A DNA stretch of 42,591 nt from Candidatus Methanoperedens nitratireducens. GTDB taxonomy: Archaea; Halobacteriota; Methanosarcinia; Methanosarcinales; Methanoperedenaceae. A program made the translations under genes and the position numbers. Every line of letters starts with the position of its first letter. Positions within the stretch are counted from its first letter, which is position 1. Of the stretch, positions 7,089 to 17,113 are shown piece after piece. The notes beneath the pieces are model-generated. The model worked only from the letters and a program-made list of their open reading frames with translations, searched no databases and was not told the DNA's origin. The stretch covers positions 26,356-68,946 of the forward strand of contig NZ_JMIY01000003.1 in assembly GCF_000685155.1 (NCBI RefSeq), in the 5' to 3' direction.

Positions 7089-9320
7089 ATGGAAAATCAA
7101 GAAACTGTAAAAGAGCTTAAAGAAGTCTTATACCTTGGCGACGATGTGATCAGAATAGACCCTGATGAATTTGAACAAAAGGAAATGAGTCTGGACGATT
7201 TTCTAACGATGTTCGAGGAACATCCATCACTGGGCTTTAATGCGTTTCAACGGCTGTATGCTGCACTTAGAATGTTTGGAACAGAGGAATCCAGAAAACA
7301 CTGGAAACACAGGAGATGGAGATTCTTAGATGACAGGATAGAGAGCCCTTGGAAAAGGGCTGGTGCAACAAATCCATTTGAGATATACCTCTATGGCGTA
7401 GAGGAGGCGGTAAATGAGATCATGCACCATCTTGAGGAAGCATGTATAAACAGGGATGCCCAGAGCAGGTTTTTTATCCTTATTGGTCCTCCAAGTTCGG
7501 CAAAGACAGATTTAATCAACCTTATGGCCTATACTTTAGACGGCTATACGACAAAACCTGAGGGTGAACTATACAGCATTAAATTCGAACTTGATGGTGC
7601 TTCGGAGTTCTTTGGCGGATTGACCGAAATCTACTGTCCAACGCATGAGAACCCGCTGAATTTTATTGATAGAAAAAAACTTAAGCCGATCCTGGAGGAA
7701 CTCAATTCAAGGGTTCATCCAGATTCCAGATGGAGGGAGATCTATCCAGCATTTTCAAGATGTCCGACCTGTCAGCATGTGATCCAGGTGCTTAAGAACA
7801 ACGGTATAGAGAACTGGAAAGAGAGAATCAAGGTAGTAAATCTGCTTCCGCAGACAGATGTGATGATGGAAGAATTCCGTCCGACTGCTGAGAAGGCCTA
7901 CGACCCCTCCAAGATCTTTGGAGGCTCTGCGAACATGAAGAGGTTCTCGAAGATCCTGGATAAAGAGCACCCGCTGGTTCTTAATTACGGGATAGGTGGA
8001 GCTGTAGATGCCCCCTCTCCCCAGCATCATATAGTGCATTTCTCAGAGATGTACAAGGCGCATGAGGTCGGTCTTCTGGATGAGGTGCTTGACCTTATTA
8101 CAAGCAGGAACCTGAAAGTCATTGGGAAATACGATGTCAGGATAGATTCAGTCATATTTGCTACAACCAACCTGGAGGAATACGGTAAGATAAGCTCTAT
8201 ACCAAGGCTGGGAGAGTATCTTAAAACAAGGTCAAATAAGATAGTGATGGGGCATCTGGTTGTAATGGACGATCTGGCAGAAGCCCTGAAGAGAAGGATA
8301 TTTAAAAATTTACCAGAAAAAAGAGGCATCCATGTTCCACCGCATTATGTGGAGCGATTGTTAGCACCGATAGCGGTACTCTCGACCCTGGATGCACCGG
8401 ACTCAGCGTTGAAGGTAACATTGCTTCAGAAGGCACTGGTCTACAATGGTGAGATCCCGCATGGTTTTGAGAGAAAATTAGAGGAAATGCATCAGGAATT
8501 AAAAGATGCTGCCCAGCTAAAACCTATGGAAGAACTGACCGAAGGGATAAAATACGGCATACCTTTCAGATTTTTCCAGGATCTTCCAGCAAGGCTGCTA
8601 TTAGCCCTGGATAAGATCCCGCAGGAGAGTAAAGCTGAGATCATGGACTCAAATTATAAGGGCTGTCTGTCCATGGTAAACATACTGAGCTTTTATAATG
8701 AGGTTGTGAGGACCTATGACGGGATAAACCTGGAGACAAGAAGAAGAATTGTGGATATGAGAACGCCAGGCCAGAAGGGTGAACCAGCCGAGCTATCTCT
8801 CTTTGAGGCAAATGAGTTGTACCATCAATCGATTGTTAAGGATGTCAGTAAAGCCATTCTTGGTGAAGAGCGAATAAAGAATATAGCCTTAAGATACCTG
8901 TCACAGGTATACGAGGATGAGATTGGAAAACGGGAATATAAAGATAAAACAGGAAAGACACAGTACATAGATTACAGTTTCTTAGAAGCTATAGAAAAGG
9001 CTTCCGGGATAGCTAATCCAAAGGATTTCAGAAAAAATTTTGCCAATCACGTAAAGTACAGGCTGCATGATTTTACTTCGGAGAAATATCCAATGGAGAG
9101 GCTGACCCAGCAACTCCTGGTAGAGGATAGGACGTTCAGAAAAGCAATTGAAGATTATGCCATAAGGAATGTACTGCCAGGCATGGTTGATGATGTTTCC
9201 ATAGTATACAGCCCTGCAAATGAACCTGTAATGCAAGAGCTGTACAAGGCAGGATACTGCAAATCATGTGCATCCATAGCACTTCAGATGGCTTCAAAGG
9301 TCAGGAAAGAGAAAAAATAG
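7089..9320 (+). CDS. prkA: PrkA family serine protein kinase, first copy
   Basis: 743 residues. PrkA proteins join an AAA+ module to a C-terminal kinase-like domain and act with YeaH and SpoVR in stress and starvation responses of bacteria; the archaeal role is not established. The Walker A motif is GPPSSAKT (133-140), with Ser-Ser in place of the usual Gly-Ser/Thr-Gly. It is followed by the family motif EIYCPTHENPLNFI (about 180) and a CPTC pair at 225-228. The C-terminus carries CKSCASIALQMAS, matching a Cys pair at the end of the next gene. ATG 7089 follows AAGG. First gene of a four-gene operon. Confidence 0.92.
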   Translation: MENQETVKELKEVLYLGDDVIRIDPDEFEQKEMSLDDFLTMFEEHPSLGFNAFQRLYAALRMFGTEESRKHWKHRRWRFLDDRIESPWKRAGATNPFEIYLYGVEEAVNEIMHHLEEACINRDAQSRFFILIGPPSSAKTDLINLMAYTLDGYTTKPEGELYSIKFELDGASEFFGGLTEIYCPTHENPLNFIDRKKLKPILEELNSRVHPDSRWREIYPAFSRCPTCQHVIQVLKNNGIENWKERIKVVNLLPQTDVMMEEFRPTAEKAYDPSKIFGGSANMKRFSKILDKEHPLVLNYGIGGAVDAPSPQHHIVHFSEMYKAHEVGLLDEVLDLITSRNLKVIGKYDVRIDSVIFATTNLEEYGKISSIPRLGEYLKTRSNKIVMGHLVVMDDLAEALKRRIFKNLPEKRGIHVPPHYVERLLAPIAVLSTLDAPDSALKVTLLQKALVYNGEIPHGFERKLEEMHQELKDAAQLKPMEELTEGIKYGIPFRFFQDLPARLLLALDKIPQESKAEIMDSNYKGCLSMVNILSFYNEVVRTYDGINLETRRRIVDMRTPGQKGEPAELSLFEANELYHQSIVKDVSKAILGEERIKNIALRYLSQVYEDEIGKREYKDKTGKTQYIDYSFLEAIEKASGIANPKDFRKNFANHVKYRLHDFTSEKYPMERLTQQLLVEDRTFRKAIEDYAIRNVLPGMVDDVSIVYSPANEPVMQELYKAGYCKSCASIALQMASKVRKEKK

Positions 9321-9367
9321 TGGTCTATGTGGTTTCCCATGGCTGAATTAAAAAGAGATATAGACAA

Positions 9368-11215
9368 ATGTCAAAGAGAGATATAAACATATTACATGGC
9401 CAGATCCATTCTCCATTCACAGGAATATTATTCTCAGACTACCTGACTCTTATAGAAGAGAATCGTTCTGTTGCTGAAAAAAGTGCCCATAGAATCTACA
9501 GGATAATCTCAGCCAATTACAAAAGATCTGGCGAACTCAGGGAATATCCGTTTTTTAAGGAGGGGAAGTATAAGATAGAAGGTCTTTTTGAAGTTCTGGA
9601 CAGATTTGCCAAGGGTATTTATATTGTATCAAAATCCTATGAGAGAGGATTACTGCCGCTGATCCTGCTCATAGGCCCTACAGGTAGTGGAAAGACGGAG
9701 ATAGGTAAGATCCTGGATGCGGGACTGACAGAGGACCTGGAAAAAAACCCGAGGTTTACCTTCTATTTCATAGACGGAGAAAAAGAGATATACTGTCCAT
9801 TCAACGAAGACCCTTTAAATCTTATCACCACTTCGCATTCTTTAATTCCAGAGGAATTGAGGGAGCGGTACTCAAAATATGGCGGAAGTAACCTGTGCCC
9901 TGCATGTTCAAAAGTTTATAAAAGGCTGATCAGAAAGGCAGCTAAAAAACACGAGGATGAGATGATCTATATCCTGGATGATATAGTCAGGGTAATAAGG
10001 CTTGAGCCTCAGATAGCTTCAGTAGAACTGGTGCATAAAGATTTTCCAGATATTTTTGAAGAGGTACTTAAAAAGGCCAACAGAGGTATACTCAATATAG
10101 AGATCGATGATAAGGCCATAAACACGATGCCTGATACAAACTACCAGCTCCTGTTAAGGCTGAGGGACCTGAAAATCTCACTTAAGGACGGTTCCATATT
10201 CTCTCCTGATATAGTTGTGTTGATGTACGCAAATACGGATATGAATGAGATAAACAAAGCCGCTCCTTTAAAAGATGCCATTTATCCAGTTTTTATGAGA
10301 AGAAATCTGTCCTACATAGCAGAGGAAAGCATACTTAAGAAGGGAGAGCTGCCGTTCAGACATATCTCTCCTGCAGCCCTGGCAGTCCTGGCAAAGTTCG
10401 CTGTAGGAAGTAGAATCGATGCAAGTTCTACTGCTGATTTGAAGAAGTATCTTGATATATATGAAAAATACGAGAGCAGTAAGAGACTTTCAGAAGAGGA
10501 ACTTGAACTGATAAGGAAAAGGATTCCTGAAACATCCGAAAGCAAGGACGGCTGGAAAAAGGGAATCTCATCCAGAACGCTGCTCTTCGATCTGTTTAAT
10601 ATGGCAAAACCTGATGAATGCCTCACTCTGGAGCATATTGAGTGGTATCTTGAGAGGAAAAAGGAGGACCCTAACCTCAGACCAGCAGCGGAAGTCCCGC
10701 TTGAAACGCTGAGGAGTACTGCGCTCAGGGATGTTATACTTGCTTATACGGTAAATTCACTCGGGTTTGATAGTACTGTTAATGATACAGAGAAGTTGTT
10801 CTCTTACTACATCAGGTTGTTTAAGTCAAAAAAATTCGAAACTAAATCAAAAATACAGGTAGTTGGAGTTGGTGAGGTTTCTATACAGGAGGAGATGGAT
10901 AGAGTGGCAAAGAAACTCAATATCTACAAAGATGGGGGAAAGGTACTGGATAGTGCGATCGATAAGTACTTCATTGAAAGCAAAGAACCGCCAACATTCT
11001 CCCAGCTTCTGGCATTAAGACCTGATATAATAGCAATTGATGAGGAGATGTTAGGCTTCATACCATGGAGGGAGCTTAAGCAGAGCGGGGAACTTAATCC
11101 AAAGGATGCCGATAGGCTGGGAAAGATTACCGTAATCTTGAAAAAAGAACTTGGGTACTGTGATGCCTGTGCTGAATCCGTGGTCAGGATGACATCAAAA
11201 ACGGTGGTTAAATAA
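9368..11215 (+). CDS. PrkA family serine protein kinase, second copy
   Basis: 615 residues, a diverged paralogue of the gene before it. The Walker A motif GPTGSGKT (about 104-111) is canonical here. The PrkA motif EIYCPFNEDPLNLI, the pair CPAC and the terminal CDACAESVVRMTS are all shared with copy one, so both are intact members. It starts 47 bases after prkA1 and its stop overlaps the next ATG by one base (TAATG). Haloarchaea and other archaea also carry two adjacent prkA genes, which suggests the products work as a pair or hetero-oligomer. Substrates are unknown. Confidence 0.9.
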   Translation: MSKRDINILHGQIHSPFTGILFSDYLTLIEENRSVAEKSAHRIYRIISANYKRSGELREYPFFKEGKYKIEGLFEVLDRFAKGIYIVSKSYERGLLPLILLIGPTGSGKTEIGKILDAGLTEDLEKNPRFTFYFIDGEKEIYCPFNEDPLNLITTSHSLIPEELRERYSKYGGSNLCPACSKVYKRLIRKAAKKHEDEMIYILDDIVRVIRLEPQIASVELVHKDFPDIFEEVLKKANRGILNIEIDDKAINTMPDTNYQLLLRLRDLKISLKDGSIFSPDIVVLMYANTDMNEINKAAPLKDAIYPVFMRRNLSYIAEESILKKGELPFRHISPAALAVLAKFAVGSRIDASSTADLKKYLDIYEKYESSKRLSEEELELIRKRIPETSESKDGWKKGISSRTLLFDLFNMAKPDECLTLEHIEWYLERKKEDPNLRPAAEVPLETLRSTALRDVILAYTVNSLGFDSTVNDTEKLFSYYIRLFKSKKFETKSKIQVVGVGEVSIQEEMDRVAKKLNIYKDGGKVLDSAIDKYFIESKEPPTFSQLLALRPDIIAIDEEMLGFIPWRELKQSGELNPKDADRLGKITVILKKELGYCDACAESVVRMTSKTVVK

Positions 11216-12342
11216 TGACCGATCCTATAGGTTCTGCAAGAAAGAAATACAGAAAAAGGGTAGAAGAAGCAAAAAAGAAAGCAATCGGTCAGCTAAGATA
11301 CATTGAACTTGGGACGCTAAAAAGGGGAGAAGTGATAAAGCTCAGGATACCCATTGTTCATCTACCGCATATAAAATACGGCCCCTGGACGCCTGGCATT
11401 GGCTCAGGTACAGGAAAGGAAGGTGATAAGGTATTCCCGGCTGGTGAGGGAGGAGCTGGAAGAAAATCAGGAAGAGGCGCGACTGAGGCAATATACGAGG
11501 ATATCACAGTCAAGGATCTGGTCAACTGGATGAGGAGTGAGCTTGAACTGGAAATAATCAAACCTGCAAAAAGAAAGAAAGAGGTTGATAAAATAATCTA
11601 TCCAGCAATCTCAAAGAGAGGTTCAGAATCACTTCTGGATCTGGATGAAACCCTGTATGCCATGGTGGATAGGCAGATAGTTTCGGGTGAATTTAAGTCC
11701 GGGGACAGCCTCAAGATAAAGATAGATGAAGAGGATCTCAGGTATAGATTTCCAAAGGTAAAATACAGACCATATAAGGATGCGCTTGTGATCTATATCC
11801 GCGATGTATCTGAATCGGTAACACATGCTGATCTTGAGGCATCGTATATACTGACTTTTTTGATCGATACTTGGTTGAGGGAATTCTATCCAAAGGTTGA
11901 GAGAGTATACATAGCACATAATGATTTTGCCTGGGAGGAGATGGAAGAGAATTATTATAGACTTAAATCAGGTGGCGGAACGAGTTATGGTCCGGCCTAT
12001 GATATCCTGGATGCAATGATGAATGGCCGGGATTATGAGAGGAAAACACAGGTGAAAAGAAAGATCGATAAGGGCGATGTTGATATCTATGTGGTACAGA
12101 TGACCGATGGGGAAAACTGGGATCATGAGGGAGCCCTAGTCAGACTCAGGAAACTGATGCCTGATCTGATGAGATTATGTTATCTTGAGACCCATTTCTA
12201 CGAGGAACAGGATACCAAATACCTGACCGCATTGAAGAATGTGTATGCATCCGAGGTCAAAGAGGGAAAGGTCAGGTTATGCACAATCGATAGAAGGGAT
12301 GACCTGTGGAAAGCTATGAAAGAATTTTTCGGAAAAAGGTGA
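11215..12342 (+). CDS. YeaH/YhbH family protein (DUF444) with VWA domain
   Basis: 375 residues. The basic N-terminus (KKYRKRVEEAKKKAIG) and a glycine-rich stretch (GIGSGTGKEGDKVFPAGEGG) are typical of DUF444. The C-terminal half is a von Willebrand A fold with MIDAS residues DVSES (DxSxS), the Thr of GGGTSYG and TDGENWD. In bacteria YeaH is encoded beside the PrkA kinase YeaG and acts with it. It overlaps the stop of prkA2 by one base and is followed 4 bases later by spoVR. Membership of the family is clear; biochemical role unknown. Confidence 0.92.
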   Translation: MTDPIGSARKKYRKRVEEAKKKAIGQLRYIELGTLKRGEVIKLRIPIVHLPHIKYGPWTPGIGSGTGKEGDKVFPAGEGGAGRKSGRGATEAIYEDITVKDLVNWMRSELELEIIKPAKRKKEVDKIIYPAISKRGSESLLDLDETLYAMVDRQIVSGEFKSGDSLKIKIDEEDLRYRFPKVKYRPYKDALVIYIRDVSESVTHADLEASYILTFLIDTWLREFYPKVERVYIAHNDFAWEEMEENYYRLKSGGGTSYGPAYDILDAMMNGRDYERKTQVKRKIDKGDVDIYVVQMTDGENWDHEGALVRLRKLMPDLMRLCYLETHFYEEQDTKYLTALKNVYASEVKEGKVRLCTIDRRDDLWKAMKEFFGKR

Positions 12343-12346
12343 TATC

Positions 12347-13993
12347 ATGAGAAAACCGGTAATAAAAGTCTGGGACGGGGGGATGGTAAACAACAGGCTG
12401 ACTGAAATAGCAAATGAGATAGCAGAGTTCTGTGTAGAAAAGTACAGACTTGATCTGACCGATATAAATTTTAATATGGTTAATCTGGAAGAGCTGTGCA
12501 GTATTGCCGCAACCGGTGGATGGATAATGTTCCCACAGCACTGGAGCCTTGGCCAGCAGTATTTCATACAAAAGAAAGGACATGTACTGGGATTCTGGCA
12601 GATCTATGAGATTGTAGTCCCGAGTGAGGTCTGGGAGCAGGATAGAAAAGAGCCGGCTGAGGCCTATATCTACAGCGGCGACAGTCTTACCGATATTAAA
12701 CTTGTTATGGCGCACGTATACGGCCATATACATGCATTTGAGAACAACTGGAAATTGAAGGAATTCAAACCTTCTTCACCGCTGGCATTCATGTCAGAAC
12801 AAAAAGAGAGGACTGCGGAGATCGAAAAGGAAGTAGGTGAAGAGAATGTTGAAAGACTTATGGATATAGGGTATACCCTGTCTACACTTCTTGACCTGTA
12901 CCCGATGAAAAAAATTGAGGAAGAGCTGTATAACGAACCGCTGCTTGAGAGGTTTGTTATCTCACCGGGAGAGAAGAAAGAAAGGCTGATGGAAGAGATA
13001 GAGAAAAAAGCAAAAAGAGAGGGTATTCCAGAGGAACGAGATTATGATGCGTTAAGATTCATAGCAGATAATGCTGATACGCTTGCTGATTGGGAAAAGG
13101 AGATCCTTGGGATGGTCAGGGAGCAATACCGATACCTTTCGTCATGGGGACTCTGCAGATATCTGAACGAGGGCTTTGCAGCACTGGTTGACTTAAAATA
13201 CTGTCTTGATAGCAGGTTGCCTATAGGTGAGACTTTCAGATGGTTAAAACAGAGGACAAGCGGTGCCTATCAGCCAGGTCAGTGTGAGAATGAGGATCCG
13301 GAAAGTTGTAATGTAAGAACGGTACAGATCAATCCATACTGGCTGGGTATGAACATGCTCCTGGATGTTATTGAGAAATGGGATACGGGAAGATTTGGTC
13401 TCTCCTATGAGCAACTAAACGATGCCAGGGAGAGGGAAGAGTTAAATTTGAGGCTTGATAGAGGGTGGGATAAGGTTCTGGAGGTCGTTGCAACCAATAC
13501 AGATTATACCTTCATCAACAGGTATTTTACAGAAGACTTCTTTAACAAAGTTGCAAGCGGTTTGTTTGTGTACACCGGTAAAGAGCCAGATAAGGGGAAG
13601 AGAGAGGAAGATACCTATACCATAATAAGCAGGAGATATCAGGATATAAAAAACATCCTGCTTTTTGAGACTTATAATAACGGTATGCCCAGGATAGCCG
13701 TAGAGAAGGGTGGAGGGAACTATAATAATAGAAAAGAGCTGTATCTGATTCAGGATTTCTCTGGCTATGATAGACTGGGTCTTTCTCCTAAAGAACTAAC
13801 ACTTCAGCCAGCCGAAACCAGCGAAGTACTGTTAAAAGCCCTGTATGAGGCATGGAGAAGACCGATACACCTGGAAACTGTTAACAGGGAAGGAAAACAG
13901 ATCCTGCTCAGCACCTATGATGGGAAGGAGATAAAGGAAAATCGCCTGGATCTTAAGAGAGCAGATGCTCCCACGACTGCGGGATACTTATGA
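12347..13993 (+). CDS. spoVR: SpoVR family protein
   Basis: 548 residues, collinear with SpoVR/YcgB proteins. These are named for a Bacillus spore-cortex defect but are widespread in non-sporulating bacteria and archaea. Recognisable stretches are the N-terminal NFNMVNLEELCSIAATGG, FPQHWSLGQQY, the VMAHVYGHIHAFENNW His-rich segment and RYLNEGFAALVD. The repeated His residues suggest metal binding (inference). It closes the prkA1-prkA2-yeaH-spoVR operon. SpoVR proteins elsewhere occur in this same partnership, which supports one shared pathway. Confidence 0.93.
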   Translation: MRKPVIKVWDGGMVNNRLTEIANEIAEFCVEKYRLDLTDINFNMVNLEELCSIAATGGWIMFPQHWSLGQQYFIQKKGHVLGFWQIYEIVVPSEVWEQDRKEPAEAYIYSGDSLTDIKLVMAHVYGHIHAFENNWKLKEFKPSSPLAFMSEQKERTAEIEKEVGEENVERLMDIGYTLSTLLDLYPMKKIEEELYNEPLLERFVISPGEKKERLMEEIEKKAKREGIPEERDYDALRFIADNADTLADWEKEILGMVREQYRYLSSWGLCRYLNEGFAALVDLKYCLDSRLPIGETFRWLKQRTSGAYQPGQCENEDPESCNVRTVQINPYWLGMNMLLDVIEKWDTGRFGLSYEQLNDAREREELNLRLDRGWDKVLEVVATNTDYTFINRYFTEDFFNKVASGLFVYTGKEPDKGKREEDTYTIISRRYQDIKNILLFETYNNGMPRIAVEKGGGNYNNRKELYLIQDFSGYDRLGLSPKELTLQPAETSEVLLKALYEAWRRPIHLETVNREGKQILLSTYDGKEIKENRLDLKRADAPTTAGYL

Positions 13994-14389
13994 GCTACCT
14001 CACGCTGAAGCTGTGATGCTTCCTGACTCAACAACCAAACTTGGAACCAAATAAAAATAAATGGTATGGATAATTGGAGCATATTCGTACTTCCATATGC
14101 ATCAAATTTTATAGGCACTAATACCCTTAAACATTAGGGAGTTTAATTTTTAAGTTCATACACCAGCATACATATACGACTTCGAAGATCAAAACTGCTA
14201 CAATCGTAGACATGGTTATATTTATATATACACAATATGTAGAGAAGAATGGTGCTCATATTTCTAAATAGTTCAAACTAGCTGATAGAACCACATATAG
14301 GTAAAACTTGAGCTGAGAGAAAATATGATTAATTAGTAACTTTTACATTTAAGACTGCCCCTCGTGGTGTAGTGAAAGGGAGTAAATAA
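13994..14389. other. 396-base intergenic region, no gene seen
   Basis: No frame with a ribosome-binding site was found. A short hairpin (GAAGC-TGTGAT-GCTTC, about 14010-14025) follows spoVR and may mark its 3' end. An AT-rich block TTATATTTATATATAC near 14216-14231 is the best TATA candidate for the kinase at 14390, which would leave a leader of over 100 bases. GGGAG at 14379-14383 is the kinase ribosome-binding site. Confidence 0.4.
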
Positions 14390-16738
14390 ATGACAAAAAT
14401 ACTTGTGGTAGAAGACATCATCAATAAGAAGCATGTGTTGAGGTTGCTGACAATCGTGGTGTCAATATTCCTTATAGGATATTTTCTTGAAGGAGCAGTA
14501 GATATATTAGCAACGGATATCAAAAATTCACTAGAAAATTATCTTGAAATTTCTGCTGAGCTTTTGTCTGTTTTCGTTTCTTTTTCCATCTTCGCGATGA
14601 CATGGTATGCATATGGTAAAAGCAGAGATAACCATTCTCTTTTCCTAGGCTGTGCGTTTCTCATTATTGGGTTTTTAAGTCTGTTCCATACGTTTTCTTA
14701 TCCCTTCATGCCTGATTTCGTCACACCCAACTCTTCCAATAAGTCAGCATTTTTCTTTATCGAATCAAGGCTCATTTTAACCCTATTATTTCTTGCAAGC
14801 GCGTATATCTATAAAGATACGCTCCCTAATTTGATTAACAAACCGGTTCTTCTTTCTTTTGCAATTTTTTTATCTGTTATTACCCTCTCCTTTCCGCTCC
14901 TTTATAACGATTATCTGTTTGCAAGGCATAACTTTAGCACCTTCTCTGATGCAACGGTATTTTTGTTCTCAATAATTACGGCCTTTAGTTTATATGCAAG
15001 CTACTTGTATGCAAGAAGAATCAAAGAAACGAGACAGAAGGATCTAATCTTATTAACGTACGGTATTATCATCGTAGTTTTCAGCAATCTGGTATATTTC
15101 TCTTTTGAACTTTCAGGACATCTCCTTATAATCGCGGGTTTCTTCTTCATATATCATGCCCTGTATAAGTCTTCTGTAGAATTGCCATATGAAAAGCTAG
15201 CTTTGACTGAGGAAAAGCTTCGCCAGGCAGCCGAAGGTAGGTACAAGAACCTGTTTGATAATGCAAATGATGCAATAATTACAGTAGACACTGAAGGTAG
15301 AATTACCTCATGGAATAAAGGCGCTGAGCGCCTATATGGCTGGACAGAAGAGAACATCATAGGCAAAAATGCCAATGAGCTTCTGTATAAAGATAAAGAA
15401 GAATCACTTCTGCTCGTCGACTCTCAGAAGAGCTTGCTCGAAAAGGGACAGTGGTTGGGCGAGCTGTGCCATGTAACGAAAGAAGGTAAGAAAATCATTG
15501 TCGAAAGCCGCTGGACTCTAATGCACGATAGCGAAGGAAAACCAAAATCAATACTTGTCATAAATACTGACATTACTGAGAAAAAGAAGCTCGAAGCTCA
15601 GTTCCTCAGAGCTCAAAGAATGGAGAGCATAGGCACGCTTGCCAGCGGCATAGCACATGACATCAATAATGTTCTAACGCCGATAATGCTATCGTTACAA
15701 CTATTAAAGGAAAAATTCATGGATGATGGAAGCCAGAAATTGATTAACACTCTTGAACGAAGCGCCCAACGAGGAGCCAGCTTGATAAAGCAAGTTCAAT
15801 CATTTGCGCGTGGCGTGGAATGTGAACGCGTAACTCTTCAAGTGACACACCTTATATCCGAAATAAAGCAAATAGCAAAACAGACATTTCCAAGATCGAT
15901 CGAAATCAGAACTAATACACCCAAAGACCTCTGGACAATATCTGGAGATGCCACACAACTGCACCAGGTTCTTATGAACCTCTGTGTTAATGCGCGCGAT
16001 GCGATGCCGGATGGCGGTATCCTGAGCATCTCTGCTGAAAATCTTTTCATCGATGAAGACTTCGCTCGTATTAATATTGAAGCCAGAATTGGTCATCATA
16101 TTGTAATTTCTATCACGGATACTGGAACCGGTATTCATCCTGAAATCCTGGATAGAATCTTTGAACCGTTTTTTACGACAAAAGAACCTGGAAAAGGCAC
16201 TGGTCTTGGCCTTTCGACAGCTCTTGCAATTGTGAAAAGTCATGGTGGATTTATAAATGTGTGTAGTGAGGTTGAAAAAGGAACGGTATTTAAGGTCTAT
16301 TTGCCTACGACTACCATAACTGAAATACAGAAAGCAGACAAGCAACTGCATGAACTCCCCAGAGGACATGGAGAATCAATCCTCGTTGTTGATGACGAAT
16401 CTCAAATTCGTGAGATCACTAGTTCTATATTGGAAAGATCTGGATATAGAGTGCTCACAGCTAATGACGGGGCTGAGGCAATAGCATTGTACACACAAAC
16501 CAGAGAAGAAATCAAACTTGTTCTTATGGATATGATGATGCCAGTTATGGATGGGCAAGCATGCATTCGAGAGTTACATAAAGCTAACCCAGAAGTCAAA
16601 ATCATTGCAGTCAGTGGACTAACTGAGAAGGACAACCTTGAGAGTGTTGCAGATGCTCGTGTAGTGGCTTTTTTGCCAAAGCCTTACACTGCTGATAAAC
16701 TGTTGAATACCATACACGAGGTTCTAAGCGCGAAATAG
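14390..16738 (+). CDS. MASE3-PAS hybrid histidine kinase with receiver domain
   Basis: 782 residues. A MASE3 membrane sensor (about 15-262, about eight segments, with [14 protein letters not shown] and FFFIESR) is followed by PAS (about 280-398, ending TDITEKK). The HisKA domain has His423 ([11 protein letters not shown]). The ATPase domain has [24 protein letters not shown] and [20 protein letters not shown]-terminal receiver (about 662-782) has acidic pocket DD, phospho-acceptor Asp714 ([11 protein letters not shown]) and Lys764. It is a complete membrane phosphorelay sensor; ligand and downstream phosphotransfer partner are unknown. The first residues MTKILVVED look like the start of another receiver domain directly joined to the membrane region. 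It stands alone, with no response regulator gene next to it. Confidence 0.92.
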   Translation: MTKILVVEDIINKKHVLRLLTIVVSIFLIGYFLEGAVDILATDIKNSLENYLEISAELLSVFVSFSIFAMTWYAYGKSRDNHSLFLGCAFLIIGFLSLFHTFSYPFMPDFVTPNSSNKSAFFFIESRLILTLLFLASAYIYKDTLPNLINKPVLLSFAIFLSVITLSFPLLYNDYLFARHNFSTFSDATVFLFSIITAFSLYASYLYARRIKETRQKDLILLTYGIIIVVFSNLVYFSFELSGHLLIIAGFFFIYHALYKSSVELPYEKLALTEEKLRQAAEGRYKNLFDNANDAIITVDTEGRITSWNKGAERLYGWTEENIIGKNANELLYKDKEESLLLVDSQKSLLEKGQWLGELCHVTKEGKKIIVESRWTLMHDSEGKPKSILVINTDITEKKKLEAQFLRAQRMESIGTLASGIAHDINNVLTPIMLSLQLLKEKFMDDGSQKLINTLERSAQRGASLIKQVQSFARGVECERVTLQVTHLISEIKQIAKQTFPRSIEIRTNTPKDLWTISGDATQLHQVLMNLCVNARDAMPDGGILSISAENLFIDEDFARINIEARIGHHIVISITDTGTGIHPEILDRIFEPFFTTKEPGKGTGLGLSTALAIVKSHGGFINVCSEVEKGTVFKVYLPTTTITEIQKADKQLHELPRGHGESILVVDDESQIREITSSILERSGYRVLTANDGAEAIALYTQTREEIKLVLMDMMMPVMDGQACIRELHKANPEVKIIAVSGLTEKDNLESVADARVVAFLPKPYTADKLLNTIHEVLSAK

Positions 16739-16766
16739 TGAAATCCACGCTTGGGAGCATAAGTTG

Positions 16767-16797
16767 AGTTCATACACGTGTGCAAGTTGTATGAACT
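16767..16797. terminator. Hairpin 3' of the hybrid kinase
   Basis: AGTTCATAC and GTATGAACT are exact 9-bp complements around a 13-base loop, 30 bases after the kinase stop. There is no T tract, so termination is a guess; it may be a repeat or protein-binding site instead. Confidence 0.3.
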
Positions 16798-16909
16798 GAA
16801 AAGGCAAACTCACTGATATCAATAGATTGCATCTTTGCTGGCTTCATGGAGGCTGCAGGGCAAGAGTGGGTTTGAAGAACAGGTCTGCTCAGAAAAGAGT
16901 TATGCCTGA

Positions 16910-17080
16910 GCTAAACAAATACTCAGGAGATTATGCCATGATATGGGGTTAGCACTCGGTGCAGGCGCACATATGCAGGAGTTGCGCCGCACAAAGAGCG
17001 GTCCTTTTCGCGAGGATGAAATGATGGTCACACTTCAAGACCTCAAAGACACATATGTTGAGTGGAAGGCAAAAGAATAA
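16910..17080 (+). pseudogene. Remnant of Cbf5/TruB-type tRNA/rRNA pseudouridine synthase
   Basis: An open stretch of 56 codons ending TAA at 17078-17080 reads LCHDMGLALGAGAHMQELRR, then TKSGPFREDEMMVTLQDLKD and TYVEWKAKE. This matches the segment of archaeal Cbf5 that follows the catalytic region (family consensus IRKLCHDIG, LGxGAHMxELRRTRxGPF, LxDLxDAY). The catalytic-Asp half and the C-terminal PUA domain are missing, and an in-frame stop sits just upstream at 16907. It has no proper start. It is a degraded piece, so a full Cbf5 is expected elsewhere in the genome. The rest of the 16739-17092 gap shows no gene. Confidence 0.75.
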
Positions 17081-17113
17081 GGTAACAAACAAATGAAATT
17101 AAAGGGATTAAAC

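Noticed and set aside
14005-14030. Hairpin GAAGC-TGTGAT-GCTTC as an IS200/IS605 end or guide-RNA scaffold
   Set aside because: No tnpA or tnpB gene or second end is in the window; a 5-bp stem is common by chance and is more simply a 3' structure of spoVR.
15800-16369. 189-codon minus-strand frame inside the hybrid kinase
   Set aside because: Antisense to conserved HisKA and ATPase motifs; its product resembles no family.
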